A stretch of DNA of 64,000 nt from an uncultured Pelagibacteraceae bacterium (GTDB lineage Bacteria > Pseudomonadota > Alphaproteobacteria > Pelagibacterales > Pelagibacteraceae), in assembly GCA_902616145.1 (NCBI GenBank), contig CACMRM010000005.1, positions 1 to 64,000 of the forward strand, in the 5' to 3' direction. This document shows, piece after piece, positions 53,449 to 61,989 of the stretch (position 1 is its first letter; every line of letters starts with the position of its first letter). Below the pieces are notes generated by a model, which was not told the DNA's origin, searched no databases, and worked only from the letters and a program-made list of their open reading frames with translations. Both the position numbers and the translations under genes were made by a program.

Positions 53449-53916
53449 TTATAGCTTAGTTGGATTAGGTTGACCTTTATAAACTTTTTCAGGATCAAAT
53501 TTTTTTTCTTTTTCTTTAAATTCTAATTTAATTTCTTCAGAATTTTCAATTTTTCCTAAAGGTATTGATCTGTAAAAGCATGATTTATATCCTACATGGC
53601 AACTTGCTCCGTTTCCTATATCTACTGACATCCACAATGCATCCTGATCATCATCTATTCTTAAATCAATAACTTTTTGCACAAAACCGCTTGTTTTTCC
53701 TTTGTGCCATATATCTTTTCTAGATCTACTCCAATAATGAGCCTCTTTAGTTTCAATTGTTTTTTTTAGAGCTTCCTCATTCATGTAACCGTGCATTAAT
53801 AATTCACCGGAGCCACTGTCAGAGGTGGTTACTGGAATAAGTCCATCTTTATCAAATTTAGGAGATAGAAATTTTCCCTCTTCTACCTCAAATACACTCT
53901 CTCTTTTTTTAAACAT
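53449..53916 (-). CDS. hisI: Phosphoribosyl-AMP cyclohydrolase
   Basis: Third step of histidine synthesis, opening the adenine ring of PR-AMP. About 155 residues with the conserved LMHGYMNEEALKKTIET, HYWSRSRKDIWHKGKTSG, and the zinc site DIGNGASCHVGYKSCFYR. I place the start at ATG 53916; a longer frame to 53958 would add a 14-residue non-conserved tail. No hisE domain is fused. A HisN-like phosphatase is at 45344. Divergent from folE with 74 bases between. Confidence 0.93.
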   Translation of the reverse strand: MFKKRESVFEVEEGKFLSPKFDKDGLIPVTTSDSGSGELLMHGYMNEEALKKTIETKEAHYWSRSRKDIWHKGKTSGFVQKVIDLRIDDDQDALWMSVDIGNGASCHVGYKSCFYRSIPLGKIENSEEIKLEFKEKEKKFDPEKVYKGQPNPTKL

Positions 53917-53990
53917 GATCGTAAAATAATGAAAAAAAGGCAAAATAGCAATTTGCATTAATCAAATATGTCCTATAAAACCTTTTAACA

Positions 53991-54599
53991 ATGAAGTTAG
54001 TTAAAGACGCAGATAAAAGTTCCTCAAAAAAGCCTGAAGTTTCCGACAAACAGGCAGAAGAGGCATTTAAAACTATTCTTAAATGGATCGGGGAAGATCC
54101 AAATAGAGAGGGCTTAATTGAGACACCTAAAAGGGTTATTAAAGCTTTTAAAGAATATTTTAAAGGGTATCATCAAGACGCTGAAGCAGATTTATCTAAA
54201 ACTTTTGGTGACGTTGAAGGCTATGACGATATGGTTGTTGAAAAAAATATTACTCTTGAAAGTCATTGTGAACATCATATGGCACCAATTATTGGGGTTG
54301 CTCACGTTGCTTACATTCCAAACAAAAAAGTTGTGGGGTTAAGTAAATTAGCTAGAACAGTAGAAGTCTTTTCAAAAAGACTACAAACCCAAGAGAGACT
54401 TACAATGCAAGTAGCAAAAACTTTAATGAAAACACTTGACGCAAAAGGCGTTGCGGTAACTGTTGATGCAGCGCACCAATGTATGACAATGAGGGGGATC
54501 AAAAAGGAAAAAGCTACTACAGTAACTAACTATTTTTTAGGTTCTTTCAGAGAAGATTTAAGTATACAAAATAGGTACTTAAGATACATTGCTAAATAG
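53991..54599 (+). CDS. folE: GTP cyclohydrolase I
   Basis: Makes dihydroneopterin triphosphate from GTP, first step of folate (and pterin) synthesis. 202 residues. ESHCEHHMAPIIG (zinc Cys and catalytic His), VGLSKLARTVEVFSKRLQTQERLT and HQCMTMRG are diagnostic. The pterin product also feeds methenyl-tetrahydrofolate, an antenna cofactor in many photolyases, though no link is shown here. Abuts the next gene. Confidence 0.95.
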   Translation: MKLVKDADKSSSKKPEVSDKQAEEAFKTILKWIGEDPNREGLIETPKRVIKAFKEYFKGYHQDAEADLSKTFGDVEGYDDMVVEKNITLESHCEHHMAPIIGVAHVAYIPNKKVVGLSKLARTVEVFSKRLQTQERLTMQVAKTLMKTLDAKGVAVTVDAAHQCMTMRGIKKEKATTVTNYFLGSFREDLSIQNRYLRYIAK

Positions 54600-55601
54600 A
54601 TGTTTGAAAAATTTAAAGCAATAGTAATAGATAATCAAAACGAAAAATTTACAAGAGAAATTAAAGAAATTGATACAAGTCATCTTAAAGACGGAAACGT
54701 TTTAGTAAAAATAGATTATTCAAGTTTAAATTTCAAAGATGCCATGATTTTGAAAGACGGTGGGAGAATAGTAAGAAAATTTCCATTTGTGCCAGGAATT
54801 GATTTTTCAGGTACTGTAGTTGAAAGTCAAGATGATAAATTTAAAAAAGATGATAAAGTAATTTTAACTGGGTTTAGAGTTGGAGAAGCTTACTTTGGCG
54901 GTTTCGCTCAGTATGCAAAAGTTGACGCTAATTTTTTAATTAAAATACCAAAAAATTTAGATACCCATAAGTCTATGATGCTAGGTACAGCTGGCTTTAC
55001 GGCTCTTCTATGTTCTTTTGCGGTTAAAGCCAAAGAGGAATTATTGTTAGGTGAAAAAATAAAAGATGTTTTGGTAACTGGTGCTACAGGAGGTGTTGGA
55101 AGTATTGCCATAATGATCTTATCTAAAATGGGATATGATGTTCACGCTGTAACAGGAAAAAAAGATAAAAACGACTATCTAAAAGATTTAGGTGCAAAAA
55201 ACATTATAGATAGAAAAGAATTCGAGGGAGAAAGTAAGCTTCTTGAAAAAGGAGTTTGGGACGGAGTAGTTGATACTGTGGGAGGCGCTTCTTTAACAAA
55301 AATATTAGCTCAAACCAAACCAGGTGGAATTGTGGCCTTACCAGGAAATGCAGGAGGAATTAAGATAAATACAAATTGCATGCCTTTTGTTATCAGAGGT
55401 GTTAAACTCTGGGGCATCGACTCATCTGGATCTTCAATAAAAAGACGTGAGTTTGTTTGGAATGAAGCTGCAAAATTAATTGACTTTTCAAAAGTAAATT
55501 CATTTACAAAAGAGCTTTCTTTTACGGAGCTTTTAGATGTTTATCCAAAGCTTCTAAAAGGCGAGTTATTTGGAAGAACTATAGTAAATCCAAATAAATA
55601 A
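54600..55601 (+). CDS. MDR oxidoreductase of the YhdH/AcuI (acrylyl-CoA reductase) type
   Basis: 333 residues of the zinc-free medium-chain reductase family. SLNFKDAMILKDGGRIVRKFPFVPGIDFSG and TGFRVGEAYFGGFAQYA are the YhdH/AcuI hallmarks, and VTGATGGVGSIAIMILSKMGYDVHAVTG is the NADPH site. AcuI detoxifies acrylyl-CoA and takes part in DMSP breakdown, common in SAR11, so this is a plausible role. No DMSP lyase gene occurs in the window, so the call is to family level. Confidence 0.85.
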   Translation: MFEKFKAIVIDNQNEKFTREIKEIDTSHLKDGNVLVKIDYSSLNFKDAMILKDGGRIVRKFPFVPGIDFSGTVVESQDDKFKKDDKVILTGFRVGEAYFGGFAQYAKVDANFLIKIPKNLDTHKSMMLGTAGFTALLCSFAVKAKEELLLGEKIKDVLVTGATGGVGSIAIMILSKMGYDVHAVTGKKDKNDYLKDLGAKNIIDRKEFEGESKLLEKGVWDGVVDTVGGASLTKILAQTKPGGIVALPGNAGGIKINTNCMPFVIRGVKLWGIDSSGSSIKRREFVWNEAAKLIDFSKVNSFTKELSFTELLDVYPKLLKGELFGRTIVNPNK

Positions 55602-55619
55602 ACTATAATCATTTAAATA

Positions 55620-56510
55620 ATGGATTGGGATAAATTAAAAATTTTTCATACTGTTGCTGAGGCATCGAGTTTCACCAAAGCATCAACTATCTTAAATTTA
55701 AGCCAATCAGCAATTAGCCGCCAAATTCAAGGTTTAGAGACCGATTTAAAGGTCCAATTATTTGAACGTCATGCTAGAGGTTTAGTTCTTACTGAAAATG
55801 GCGAATATCTCTTTAAATCAGCTCATGAAATTATTTCAAAGCTAAAAGATGTTGAGTCAAATTTAAGTGGTCAAAAAGATAAGATAAACGGAAAATTAGT
55901 TGTTACTACTGTCGTAAGTTTTGGAACTACATGGTTAACTCCTCGAATAAAAGAATTCATGGATCTTCATCCTGATATAGAAATAGAGCTAATTTTTAAT
56001 GATGTAGAGCTTGATTTAGCAACTCGTCAAGCTGACGTTGCAATTAGGATGAGAAGACCAAAACAATTAAATTTGATACAAAAAAAATTTGTAGATTTTA
56101 ATTATCATATTTATGGTTCAAATGAATATTTAGAGAAAAATGGTTATCCAAAAACCCTAAAAGATTTAGATAAACATAAATTTATAACTTATGGTAAGGG
56201 AGCTCCATCTCCAGTTTATAATCCCGATTGGGTTTTAAAAATAGGTGCAAAAGATGGAAAAAAAAGAAAATCTGTGATGAAAGTAAACAGTGTTTACGGG
56301 CTGTTATTAGCTGTTCAAAGTGGAGTTGGTTTAGCTGCGCTTCCAGATTATATTACTCATAATATTAGTGGCATCACTAAAATTTTACCAACCGAACCAG
56401 GTAAGCCAACGGAAACTCATTTTGTATATCCTGCATCATTAAAAAATAATGCAAGACTTATAGCTTTTAGAAATTTTTTATTTAGCAAAGTAAACGAATG
56501 GAAATTTTAA
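55620..56510 (+). CDS. LysR-family transcriptional regulator
   Basis: 296 residues. N-terminal winged helix-turn-helix (about residues 1-60: FHTVAEASSFTKASTILNLSQSAISRQIQGLE) and a periplasmic-binding-protein-like effector domain. It sits 18 bases after the AcuI-type gene and overlaps rseP by 13 bases. Which genes it controls is not known; the adjoining reductase is the first candidate. Only regulator of its kind in the window. Confidence 0.92.
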   Translation: MDWDKLKIFHTVAEASSFTKASTILNLSQSAISRQIQGLETDLKVQLFERHARGLVLTENGEYLFKSAHEIISKLKDVESNLSGQKDKINGKLVVTTVVSFGTTWLTPRIKEFMDLHPDIEIELIFNDVELDLATRQADVAIRMRRPKQLNLIQKKFVDFNYHIYGSNEYLEKNGYPKTLKDLDKHKFITYGKGAPSPVYNPDWVLKIGAKDGKKRKSVMKVNSVYGLLLAVQSGVGLAALPDYITHNISGITKILPTEPGKPTETHFVYPASLKNNARLIAFRNFLFSKVNEWKF

Positions 56511-57616
56511 TCTCATTTATAATACCCTTTATAATACTACTTACAGTTGTAGTATTTATTCATGAATATGGCCACTATTACTATGCTAAGAAGTACGGAG
56601 TAGGTGTCACAGATTTTTCTATAGGATTTGGTAAAGAAATATTTGGTTTTAATGATAAATCTGGAACAAGATGGAAATTTTGCGCAATTCCTCTTGGCGG
56701 ATATGTAAAATTTTTTGGCGATAGAAATGTTTTTAGCCAAGCAGAGCAAGAAGAATTATTAAAAAAATATAGCAAAGAAGATCAAGAAAAATTATTTGTT
56801 GTTAAACCTTTATATCAAAGATCTATAATAGTTGCGGCTGGACCTTTTGCAAACTTCTTGTTAGCCATACTTATTTTTGCATTCATTTACATGTTTGCCG
56901 GAAAAGATTTTACTCCTGCCCAAATACAAGAGGTTCAGATTGAAAGTCCTGCAGAAGAGGCAGGCATTAAGTCAGGAGACATTATCAAGTCTATAAACGG
57001 TAAAGATGTAAATAGCATTATGGAAGTTTCCGCTTTCATTAATTCGTCTTCATCAGAGATAATTGATATCGGCATATTAAGAAATGACAGTGAAATTACA
57101 TTTTCTGTAAAACCTGAGGTAATTAAAGGGGAGGACTCTTTAGGTAATAAAGCAAATAAAAAGATTATCGGTATAAAAATAGCTCCTTTAAATGATGAAA
57201 TTAATAGAGAAAGATTAGGCCCAGCAACTGCTTTATTTTATGCTTTTAAAGAAACTTGGTTTGTAATTGATGCTTCATGGAATTTTATTATTTCAATGTT
57301 TAAGGGTACCGGAGATACTACTCAATTAGGCGGTCCTATAAAAATAGCTAAAATCACTGGTCAAGTTGCAAAACTGGGCGTTATAGCTTTTTTAAGCATT
57401 ATGGCTTACATATCGATTAGCTTAGGATTCATTAATTTGTTGCCTATTCCTATGTTAGATGGTGGACACTTAATGTTTTATGCTTTTGAGAAGGTTTTAG
57501 GCAGACCTTTAACTCAAAGGACTCAGGAGGGATTTTTTCGAATCGGTCTTTTTTTGCTACTTTCTTTAATGTTTTTTACAACATTTAATGATTTAAGGGA
57601 TTTAGGCTTATTTTAA
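56498..57616 (+). CDS. rseP: Site-2 intramembrane metalloprotease RseP
   Basis: 372 residues. HEYGH (residues 22-26) in the first helix is the zinc site, with Tyr in place of the usual Leu. IPLGGYVKFFGD, one clear PDZ domain (SPAEEAGIKSGDIIKSINGKDV) and LPIPMLDGGHLMFYAFEKVLGR complete the family. It cleaves anti-sigma factors or signal-peptide remnants in the membrane. In this window there is no sigma-E/anti-sigma pair. Ends in a small terminator. Confidence 0.92.
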   Translation: MEILISFIIPFIILLTVVVFIHEYGHYYYAKKYGVGVTDFSIGFGKEIFGFNDKSGTRWKFCAIPLGGYVKFFGDRNVFSQAEQEELLKKYSKEDQEKLFVVKPLYQRSIIVAAGPFANFLLAILIFAFIYMFAGKDFTPAQIQEVQIESPAEEAGIKSGDIIKSINGKDVNSIMEVSAFINSSSSEIIDIGILRNDSEITFSVKPEVIKGEDSLGNKANKKIIGIKIAPLNDEINRERLGPATALFYAFKETWFVIDASWNFIISMFKGTGDTTQLGGPIKIAKITGQVAKLGVIAFLSIMAYISISLGFINLLPIPMLDGGHLMFYAFEKVLGRPLTQRTQEGFFRIGLFLLLSLMFFTTFNDLRDLGLF

Positions 57617-57627
57617 GCCATTTTTTT
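57605..57627 (+). terminator. Short terminator at the end of rseP
   Basis: GGCTTA (57605-57610) pairs with TAAGCC (57614-57619) around a TTT loop, followed by A and seven T. The stem overlaps the last codons and stop of rseP. Further on, ATCAAAAA/TTTTTGAT (57629-57662) and CAACA/TGTTG (57668-57682 region) are weaker repeats in the leader of the HU gene. Confidence 0.6.
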
Positions 57628-57758
57628 AATCAAAAAAGTCAATAATATCAGGGCTTTTTGATCATACAACATATTGTGTTGATATTTACGTGAAACACCA
57701 AAAAATTGTTGATTTTATTGGATTTTTATAGAGATTAGATAATAACTAAGGGGCATAA

Positions 57759-58034
57759 ATGAATAAAAAACAACTAGTAGCAAAAATATCGTCCACACTG
57801 GGTCAAAGCAAAGCTGATGCTGAGAGAACTTTTGATTCAATAACGACTATTATTTTAGATGCTTTAAAGAATGATGATACTGTAAAAATAGCTGGATTTG
57901 GTACTTATAAAGTAGCAAAAAGAAAAGCTAGGGTAGGAAGAAACCCGCGAACAGGTGAGTCAATTCAAATTGCTGCATCTCAGAAAGTTAAGTTTTTACC
58001 AGCTAAAAGCTTAAAAGAAATGTTTAACAGATAA
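57759..58034 (+). CDS. hup: HU-family DNA-binding protein
   Basis: 91 residues, a standard HU/IHF subunit. The nucleoid-protein signature GFGTYKVAKRKARVGRNPRTGESIQI (about residues 46-71) includes the arm with the intercalating Pro. N-terminus MNKKQLVAKISSTLGQSKADAE is typical of HU beta. A 142-base leader precedes it, with RBS AAGGGG 5-10 bases ahead of the ATG, and it is likely strongly expressed. Confidence 0.94.
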   Translation: MNKKQLVAKISSTLGQSKADAERTFDSITTIILDALKNDDTVKIAGFGTYKVAKRKARVGRNPRTGESIQIAASQKVKFLPAKSLKEMFNR

Positions 58035-58044
58035 ACGTTTTATT

Positions 58045-58077
58045 TAGCCCTTATTTGATTTGCTCAAATAAGGGCTA
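58045..58077. other. 14-base hairpin after HU gene
   Basis: TAGCCCTTATTTGA (58045-58058) is perfectly matched by TCAAATAAGGGCTA (58064-58077) around TTTGC. A strong stem, but no T-run follows on the plus strand; TTTTATT precedes it. It may stabilise the HU mRNA 3' end or end transcription without a U-tract. A small TGCAAAAATTGCA hairpin follows at about 58083. Confidence 0.7.
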
Positions 58078-58171
58078 ACTACCTGCAAAAATTGCATAGC
58101 TCAAATTAAGTTAAATCAATTCTTTTTCAATTTTTAAAATCCTATAAACCTCGTTTAACAAGGGAGTTATT

Positions 58172-59464
58172 ATGAAAAAATACTTAGGATACTTTCTAGC
58201 AGGTACAGCCATTTATTTTGGTTTTGCCGGTCTTGGATACGCTGAGACCACAGTGTCTGCAGAAGTACAATACATTTTTAATACCCTATTATTTTTAATG
58301 TCAGGTTTCTTGGTCATGTGGATGGCCGCAGGTTTTGCAATGTTAGAGTCAGGATTAGTAACATCGAAATCTGTATCAGCAATCTGTGCAAAAAATATAG
58401 GTCTTTATTCAATCGCCGGAGTAATGTTCTGGTTGGTTGGTTACAATTTAGCTTACGGTATCCCAGAAGGCGGATATATAGGTTCATTCACACCATGGAG
58501 TGATAATTCAGCATTAGAGACAGGATATTCTGATGGTTCTGATTGGTTTTTCCAAATGGTGTTCTGTGCAACTACAATGTCAATCGTATCTGGTACGTTA
58601 GCTGAGAGAATTAAGATCTGGCCATTTTTCTTATTTGCCGCAATTTTAACTGGATTTATATATCCAATTTCAATGGGTTGGCAGTGGGGTGGTGGATGGT
58701 TATCAGCTGCTGGATTTTCAGACTTTGCTGGTTCAACATTAGTACATGCTGCAGGTGGTGCTGCCGCTTTAGCAGGTGCAATAGTGTTAGGAGCCAGAAC
58801 TGGAAGGTTTAGTTCTAGCGGCGGAGTCAAAGCCATGACGCCATTTGCTGCATCATCTATTCCGTTAGCAACACTAGGAGTGTTTATACTATGGTTAGGT
58901 TGGTTCGGATTTAATGGTGGATCACAGTTAGCTTCTGGTACGTTAGAAGATGTTTCATCAGTCGCAACAATTTATATCAATACGAACTTAGCTGCAGGTG
59001 GCGGTGTATTAGCTGCTGCAACAGTATCAAGATTGATTGGTGGTAAAACTGACGTAGTAATGATGCTTAACGGAGCGATAGCTGGTTTAGTAGGTATTAC
59101 AGCAGAACCATTAACACCAAGTCCGTTAGCTGCAATTTTTATTGGGGCAATAGCAGGAGTATTAATGTACTTCTCAGTTAAATTATTGTTCAAGATGAAA
59201 ATTGACGACGTAGTTGGCGCCATACCAGCACACTTAGTAGCTGGAGTATGGGGTACATTAGCAGTACCATTAACAAACAGTGATGTTACTTTTGGAGCAC
59301 AATTCCTAGGAACAATCTCAGTAGTGGTATTCGTATTCATAGTCTCGTTTATTGTTTTCCAAATTATTAAAAATACAATTGGATTAAGAATAAGCAAAGA
59401 AGCTGAAAGACTAGGAACTGATAAAGCAGAAGTCGGTGTAATAGCTTACGGTATAAGAGACTAG
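58172..59464 (+). CDS. amtB: Ammonium transporter AmtB
   Basis: Inner-membrane ammonium channel. 430-residue precursor with signal peptide (ending near GYAET) and eleven membrane helices. FLVMWMAAGFAMLESGLV, FFQMVFCATTMSIVSGTLAERI, and GDWFFQ-like and HAAGGAAALAGAIVLGARTGRF blocks with the conserved His are present; the twin His is in VGAIPAHLVAGVWGTLAVP. Leader RBS CAAGGGAG. The C-terminal 30 codons are duplicated at 59844. No glnK lies beside it. Confidence 0.94.
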   Translation: MKKYLGYFLAGTAIYFGFAGLGYAETTVSAEVQYIFNTLLFLMSGFLVMWMAAGFAMLESGLVTSKSVSAICAKNIGLYSIAGVMFWLVGYNLAYGIPEGGYIGSFTPWSDNSALETGYSDGSDWFFQMVFCATTMSIVSGTLAERIKIWPFFLFAAILTGFIYPISMGWQWGGGWLSAAGFSDFAGSTLVHAAGGAAALAGAIVLGARTGRFSSSGGVKAMTPFAASSIPLATLGVFILWLGWFGFNGGSQLASGTLEDVSSVATIYINTNLAAGGGVLAAATVSRLIGGKTDVVMMLNGAIAGLVGITAEPLTPSPLAAIFIGAIAGVLMYFSVKLLFKMKIDDVVGAIPAHLVAGVWGTLAVPLTNSDVTFGAQFLGTISVVVFVFIVSFIVFQIIKNTIGLRISKEAERLGTDKAEVGVIAYGIRD

Positions 59465-59507
59465 AACAATTTAGCTTATCTCCTCCCTCGTTAGTTGGAG
59501 AAATACT

Positions 59508-59541
59508 AAGGCCCGGAGACCCCCTCCGGGCCTTTTTTTTT
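59508..59541 (+). terminator. Rho-independent terminator after amtB
   Basis: AAGGCCCGGA (59508-59517) pairs with TCCGGGCCTT (59525-59534) around GACCCCC (59518-59524), followed by seven more T. Very GC-rich for this genome and clearly the end of amtB. Confidence 0.95.
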
Positions 59542-59843
59542 AGAAAATAAATAGATTTTTTTTCAGGTTGTATTTTTGCTATACTTTATAACCCATCCAA
59601 ATTTAAATTTATAAAAATTTCTCTAAAAGCCGTTATATTTAAACTGATATAGATTTTATTTAGTTTTAGATTTAAAAACTTTAATGGATTTGAGTAATTT
59701 TATACTTGAAAACTTTTAAATCACCTAAAAGAGTATATCGACAATTGCCGCGAAAAATATAGTTAAATTCGCTATATGTTCACTCGTATTCTTTATGTAT
59801 ATTTAGTTTTGCGTTATCTTGGGCTACTTTTACTGCTCTTAAG
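59542..59843. other. 302-base non-coding stretch between amtB and its relic
   Basis: No reading frame of useful length on either strand. It holds a promoter-like TGCTATACT at about 59577, an AAATTTAAATTT palindrome, an ATATAG/CTATAT hairpin near 59760-59785, and one copy of TCGACAATTG (59738-59747) repeated at 59844-59853. The most likely reading is the decayed upstream part of a lost second amtB locus. Confidence 0.45.
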
Positions 59844-59936
59844 TCGACAATTGGTTTAAGAATTAGTAAAGCAGCTGAAAAACTAGGAACTGATAAAGCT
59901 GAGGTAGGTGTTACAGCTTATTCAATAAGAGACTAA
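59844..59936 (+). pseudogene. amtB: 3'-end relic of a second amtB
   Basis: Thirty codons ending in TAA at 59934-59936 read TIGLRISKAAEKLGTDKAEV then GVTAYSIRD, against TIGLRISKEAERLGTDKAEV then GVIAYGIRD at the end of the intact AmtB at 58172. The third-base differences show it diverged as a coding sequence before truncation. There is no start codon or upstream amt sequence left. It is followed by its own terminator. Confidence 0.9.
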
Positions 59937-59947
59937 AATTTAAGTTT

Positions 59948-59985
59948 AAAGGCCCCTAAAACTTCACTCGAATGGGGCCTTTTTA
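59948..59985. terminator. Terminator after the amtB relic
   Basis: AAAGGCCCC (59948-59956) pairs with GGGGCCTTT (59974-59982) across a 17-base loop, with T-run to 59984. It still ends any plus-strand transcript and overlaps the last bases of the minus-strand gene, for which the A-run on its left may also work. Confidence 0.85.
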
Positions 59986-60549
59986 TTCTATTTTTTCAAG
60001 CTGTGTATTAGTAATTTTCCCTGAGCAACTTAAATCTTTAGATTTATTGGGATGAAATATGTTTATATTTATATTCGTATTCTCAATTATTTTCTTTCTT
60101 AAATCATTATCTAAAGAGGAAATGTTTAGAATTTTTTCATTTATTGTATTAAACAACAACTCATCGTTTACTAGATTATTTAGCCTCTGAGAAAAAAGAG
60201 AATATCCGTATTTATTTGTAAATATTTTATTACGAATTTGAATACAGTCCTTTAATTTTGGATAATATTTTTTTGAAGTATATCGTTTTTTATCCATCGT
60301 TGCATTTAAAGAGATTGAGATGATGTTTTTTTTATTAATATTAATGTTGTAATTTAAATCTTGATAAGCTACTCCTGTTATTCCTCCACCTCTAAATACA
60401 TTTGTTAAGTTTTTTTGGATAAATAGATCATATTTTAAAATTAAAAAATCTTTTAATGGCAAAAATCTATTTTTAAAATCCAATTCTGCTGCATTAATAC
60501 TTAATAAAAAAAATGAAAAAAATATAAGTATAATTTTACTAATTTTCAT
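59983..60549 (-). CDS. Secreted protein of unknown function
   Basis: About 188 residues with a signal peptide (MKISKIILIFFSFFLLSINAAE) if started at ATG 60549; the frame can begin two codons earlier at 60555. The mature protein is Asn/Lys/Ile-rich with no recognised motif; two Cys (DCIQI and SCSGK) could pair. It overlaps the end of the glycosyltransferase-like gene, so the two are co-transcribed. Confidence 0.55.
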   Translation of the reverse strand: MKISKIILIFFSFFLLSINAAELDFKNRFLPLKDFLILKYDLFIQKNLTNVFRGGGITGVAYQDLNYNININKKNIISISLNATMDKKRYTSKKYYPKLKDCIQIRNKIFTNKYGYSLFSQRLNNLVNDELLFNTINEKILNISSLDNDLRKKIIENTNININIFHPNKSKDLSCSGKITNTQLEKIE

Positions 60550-61552
60550 TCTCATCCCATAATTTTTTTATATTTACAAAAGGAGAAACGCCAAAAATAG
60601 AATTGATATTTGCACAGTGTACAGCTAAAGATGGCATCGGAGATAAACACGGATGTGTTTTATATATTTCATGAAGGGGTTTTTCCCATGGATCTTCCCA
60701 CTCTATTCCCATTTTTTTTAATTCCTCAAAATTTTTTTTTATTAATCTTGAACTTGTCATAAATGTTACGAGACTTTCTGAAATAAGTCTCCAATGATAT
60801 TTTTCACCTAAATAAATTTTAGTGTTTTCAGTTTTTGAGTACAAATAAGGGTAATCTGAAGGTAATAAAACTAAATCTTGTAAAAAAATTGAGTAAAATT
60901 TTTCATAACTCAATATCATTTCTACGATTGAATTTATTGAGTGCAAATAATCATCTTCAACAAAATAGATAATATCTGCCTCCTCATTTTTTGCTATTAA
61001 AAGTGAATTGTAAAAATTAGCCATATTTGAAAATTTTGCTTTTGAGTATCCATCTTTAATTTTGTGTTTAAATTCACTCAAGTTAATCGATAAAATTTCA
61101 TTCTTTATTACTGACCCTTTTAAAATTTCTTTGAATATTTTTAAATCATTTTCTGGAGAGTTGGTATCAGTTACAACTAACTCAAAATTTATATTTTCAA
61201 ATTTTTCTTTTGCCTTATTAGATGCTTTGACAATTGATCTTAATGTTCTGAAGGTGTACTCATTTTTCTCACAATCAAAAATTCTTCTCTTGTTTTGATC
61301 CATAATTAGCTCAGATGTACAAGTACGAACTATAATTTTAAGTGATTGAACTTTCTTTTTTATATCAATTTTACCTAAAGGAATAGTTATTGATTTTTCC
61401 CCTTGAATACTGAGCATTTCGTTTAAATCTTTTCCCAATGTTGGAGAGCTTAAATTAGACTGGTCAATAATTTCAAAACCTAAAATTCTGCAAATTTTGA
61501 TAAAAATTTTTTTAAATAAGTTGTTTTTTTTCTTATTTTTTATTTTTTTCAT
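60539..61552 (-). CDS. Glycosyltransferase-like protein
   Basis: 337 residues. A basic N-terminus is followed by a GT-A-like nucleotide-sugar fold: strand LKIIVRTCTS, FELVVTDTNSPEND, and the metal-binding YFVEDDYLHS (E199-D201), then a late HxCLSPMPSLAVHC. It lacks membrane segments. A part in surface glycan synthesis is likely, but no sugar can be named. Lys-rich, with base composition like its neighbours, so no sign of recent transfer. Confidence 0.65.
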   Translation of the reverse strand: MKKIKNKKKNNLFKKIFIKICRILGFEIIDQSNLSSPTLGKDLNEMLSIQGEKSITIPLGKIDIKKKVQSLKIIVRTCTSELIMDQNKRRIFDCEKNEYTFRTLRSIVKASNKAKEKFENINFELVVTDTNSPENDLKIFKEILKGSVIKNEILSINLSEFKHKIKDGYSKAKFSNMANFYNSLLIAKNEEADIIYFVEDDYLHSINSIVEMILSYEKFYSIFLQDLVLLPSDYPYLYSKTENTKIYLGEKYHWRLISESLVTFMTSSRLIKKNFEELKKMGIEWEDPWEKPLHEIYKTHPCLSPMPSLAVHCANINSIFGVSPFVNIKKLWDENEN

Positions 61553-61590
61553 TCTGGTTAAATATATATATTAGTTTATATTCTACTTCT

Positions 61591-61989
61591 ATGAACATAA
61601 AGTCTTCGCAAAAATTAGTAGAGGAAGCCAACAAAACTATTGAAACATTAAGCCCAATGGAAGTAAAGAGTTTGCTGGAAAAAAAAGAAATTACTTTAAT
61701 AGACGTTAGAGATATTAGAGAGCTTTGGAGAGATGGCACAATTGAAAATTCTAAACATATTCCAAGGGGGATGCTTGAATTTTGGCTTGATCCTAATAGC
61801 AGTTATTATGAGCAGAATAAAATTAAAGATATTAAAAAAATGGTTTTTTTCTGTGCCATGGGGTTTAGATCTGCACTGGCTACTAAATCTTTAATTGATA
61901 TGGGTTTTAAAAATGTAGCTAATGCCGAAGGCGGATTTGATGCTTTAAAAAATGCTGGGCTTAAGGTTATAGAAAAAGAAAAAAAATAA
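61591..61989 (+). CDS. Rhodanese-domain protein
   Basis: 132 residues, one rhodanese domain. LIDVRDIRELWRDGTIENSKHIPRGMLEFW is the first half and the active loop is CAMGFRS with C88 as the sulfur-carrying residue and R93. Sulfurtransferase or redox-sensing roles are family knowledge. Convergent with the HCCA isomerase-like gene directly at 61990. Confidence 0.88.
   Translation: MNIKSSQKLVEEANKTIETLSPMEVKSLLEKKEITLIDVRDIRELWRDGTIENSKHIPRGMLEFWLDPNSSYYEQNKIKDIKKMVFFCAMGFRSALATKSLIDMGFKNVANAEGGFDALKNAGLKVIEKEKK

Noticed and set aside
54118-54342. 74-residue frame within folE
   Set aside because: Out-of-frame product of Lys/Leu-rich codons in a conserved GTP cyclohydrolase gene.
58045-58077. 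Hairpin after HU as a standard terminator
   Set aside because: The stem is perfect, but no T-run follows; listed as a hairpin only.
58972-59397. 141-residue minus-strand frame inside amtB
   Set aside because: Antisense shadow of a well-conserved transporter; composition and lack of motifs give it away.
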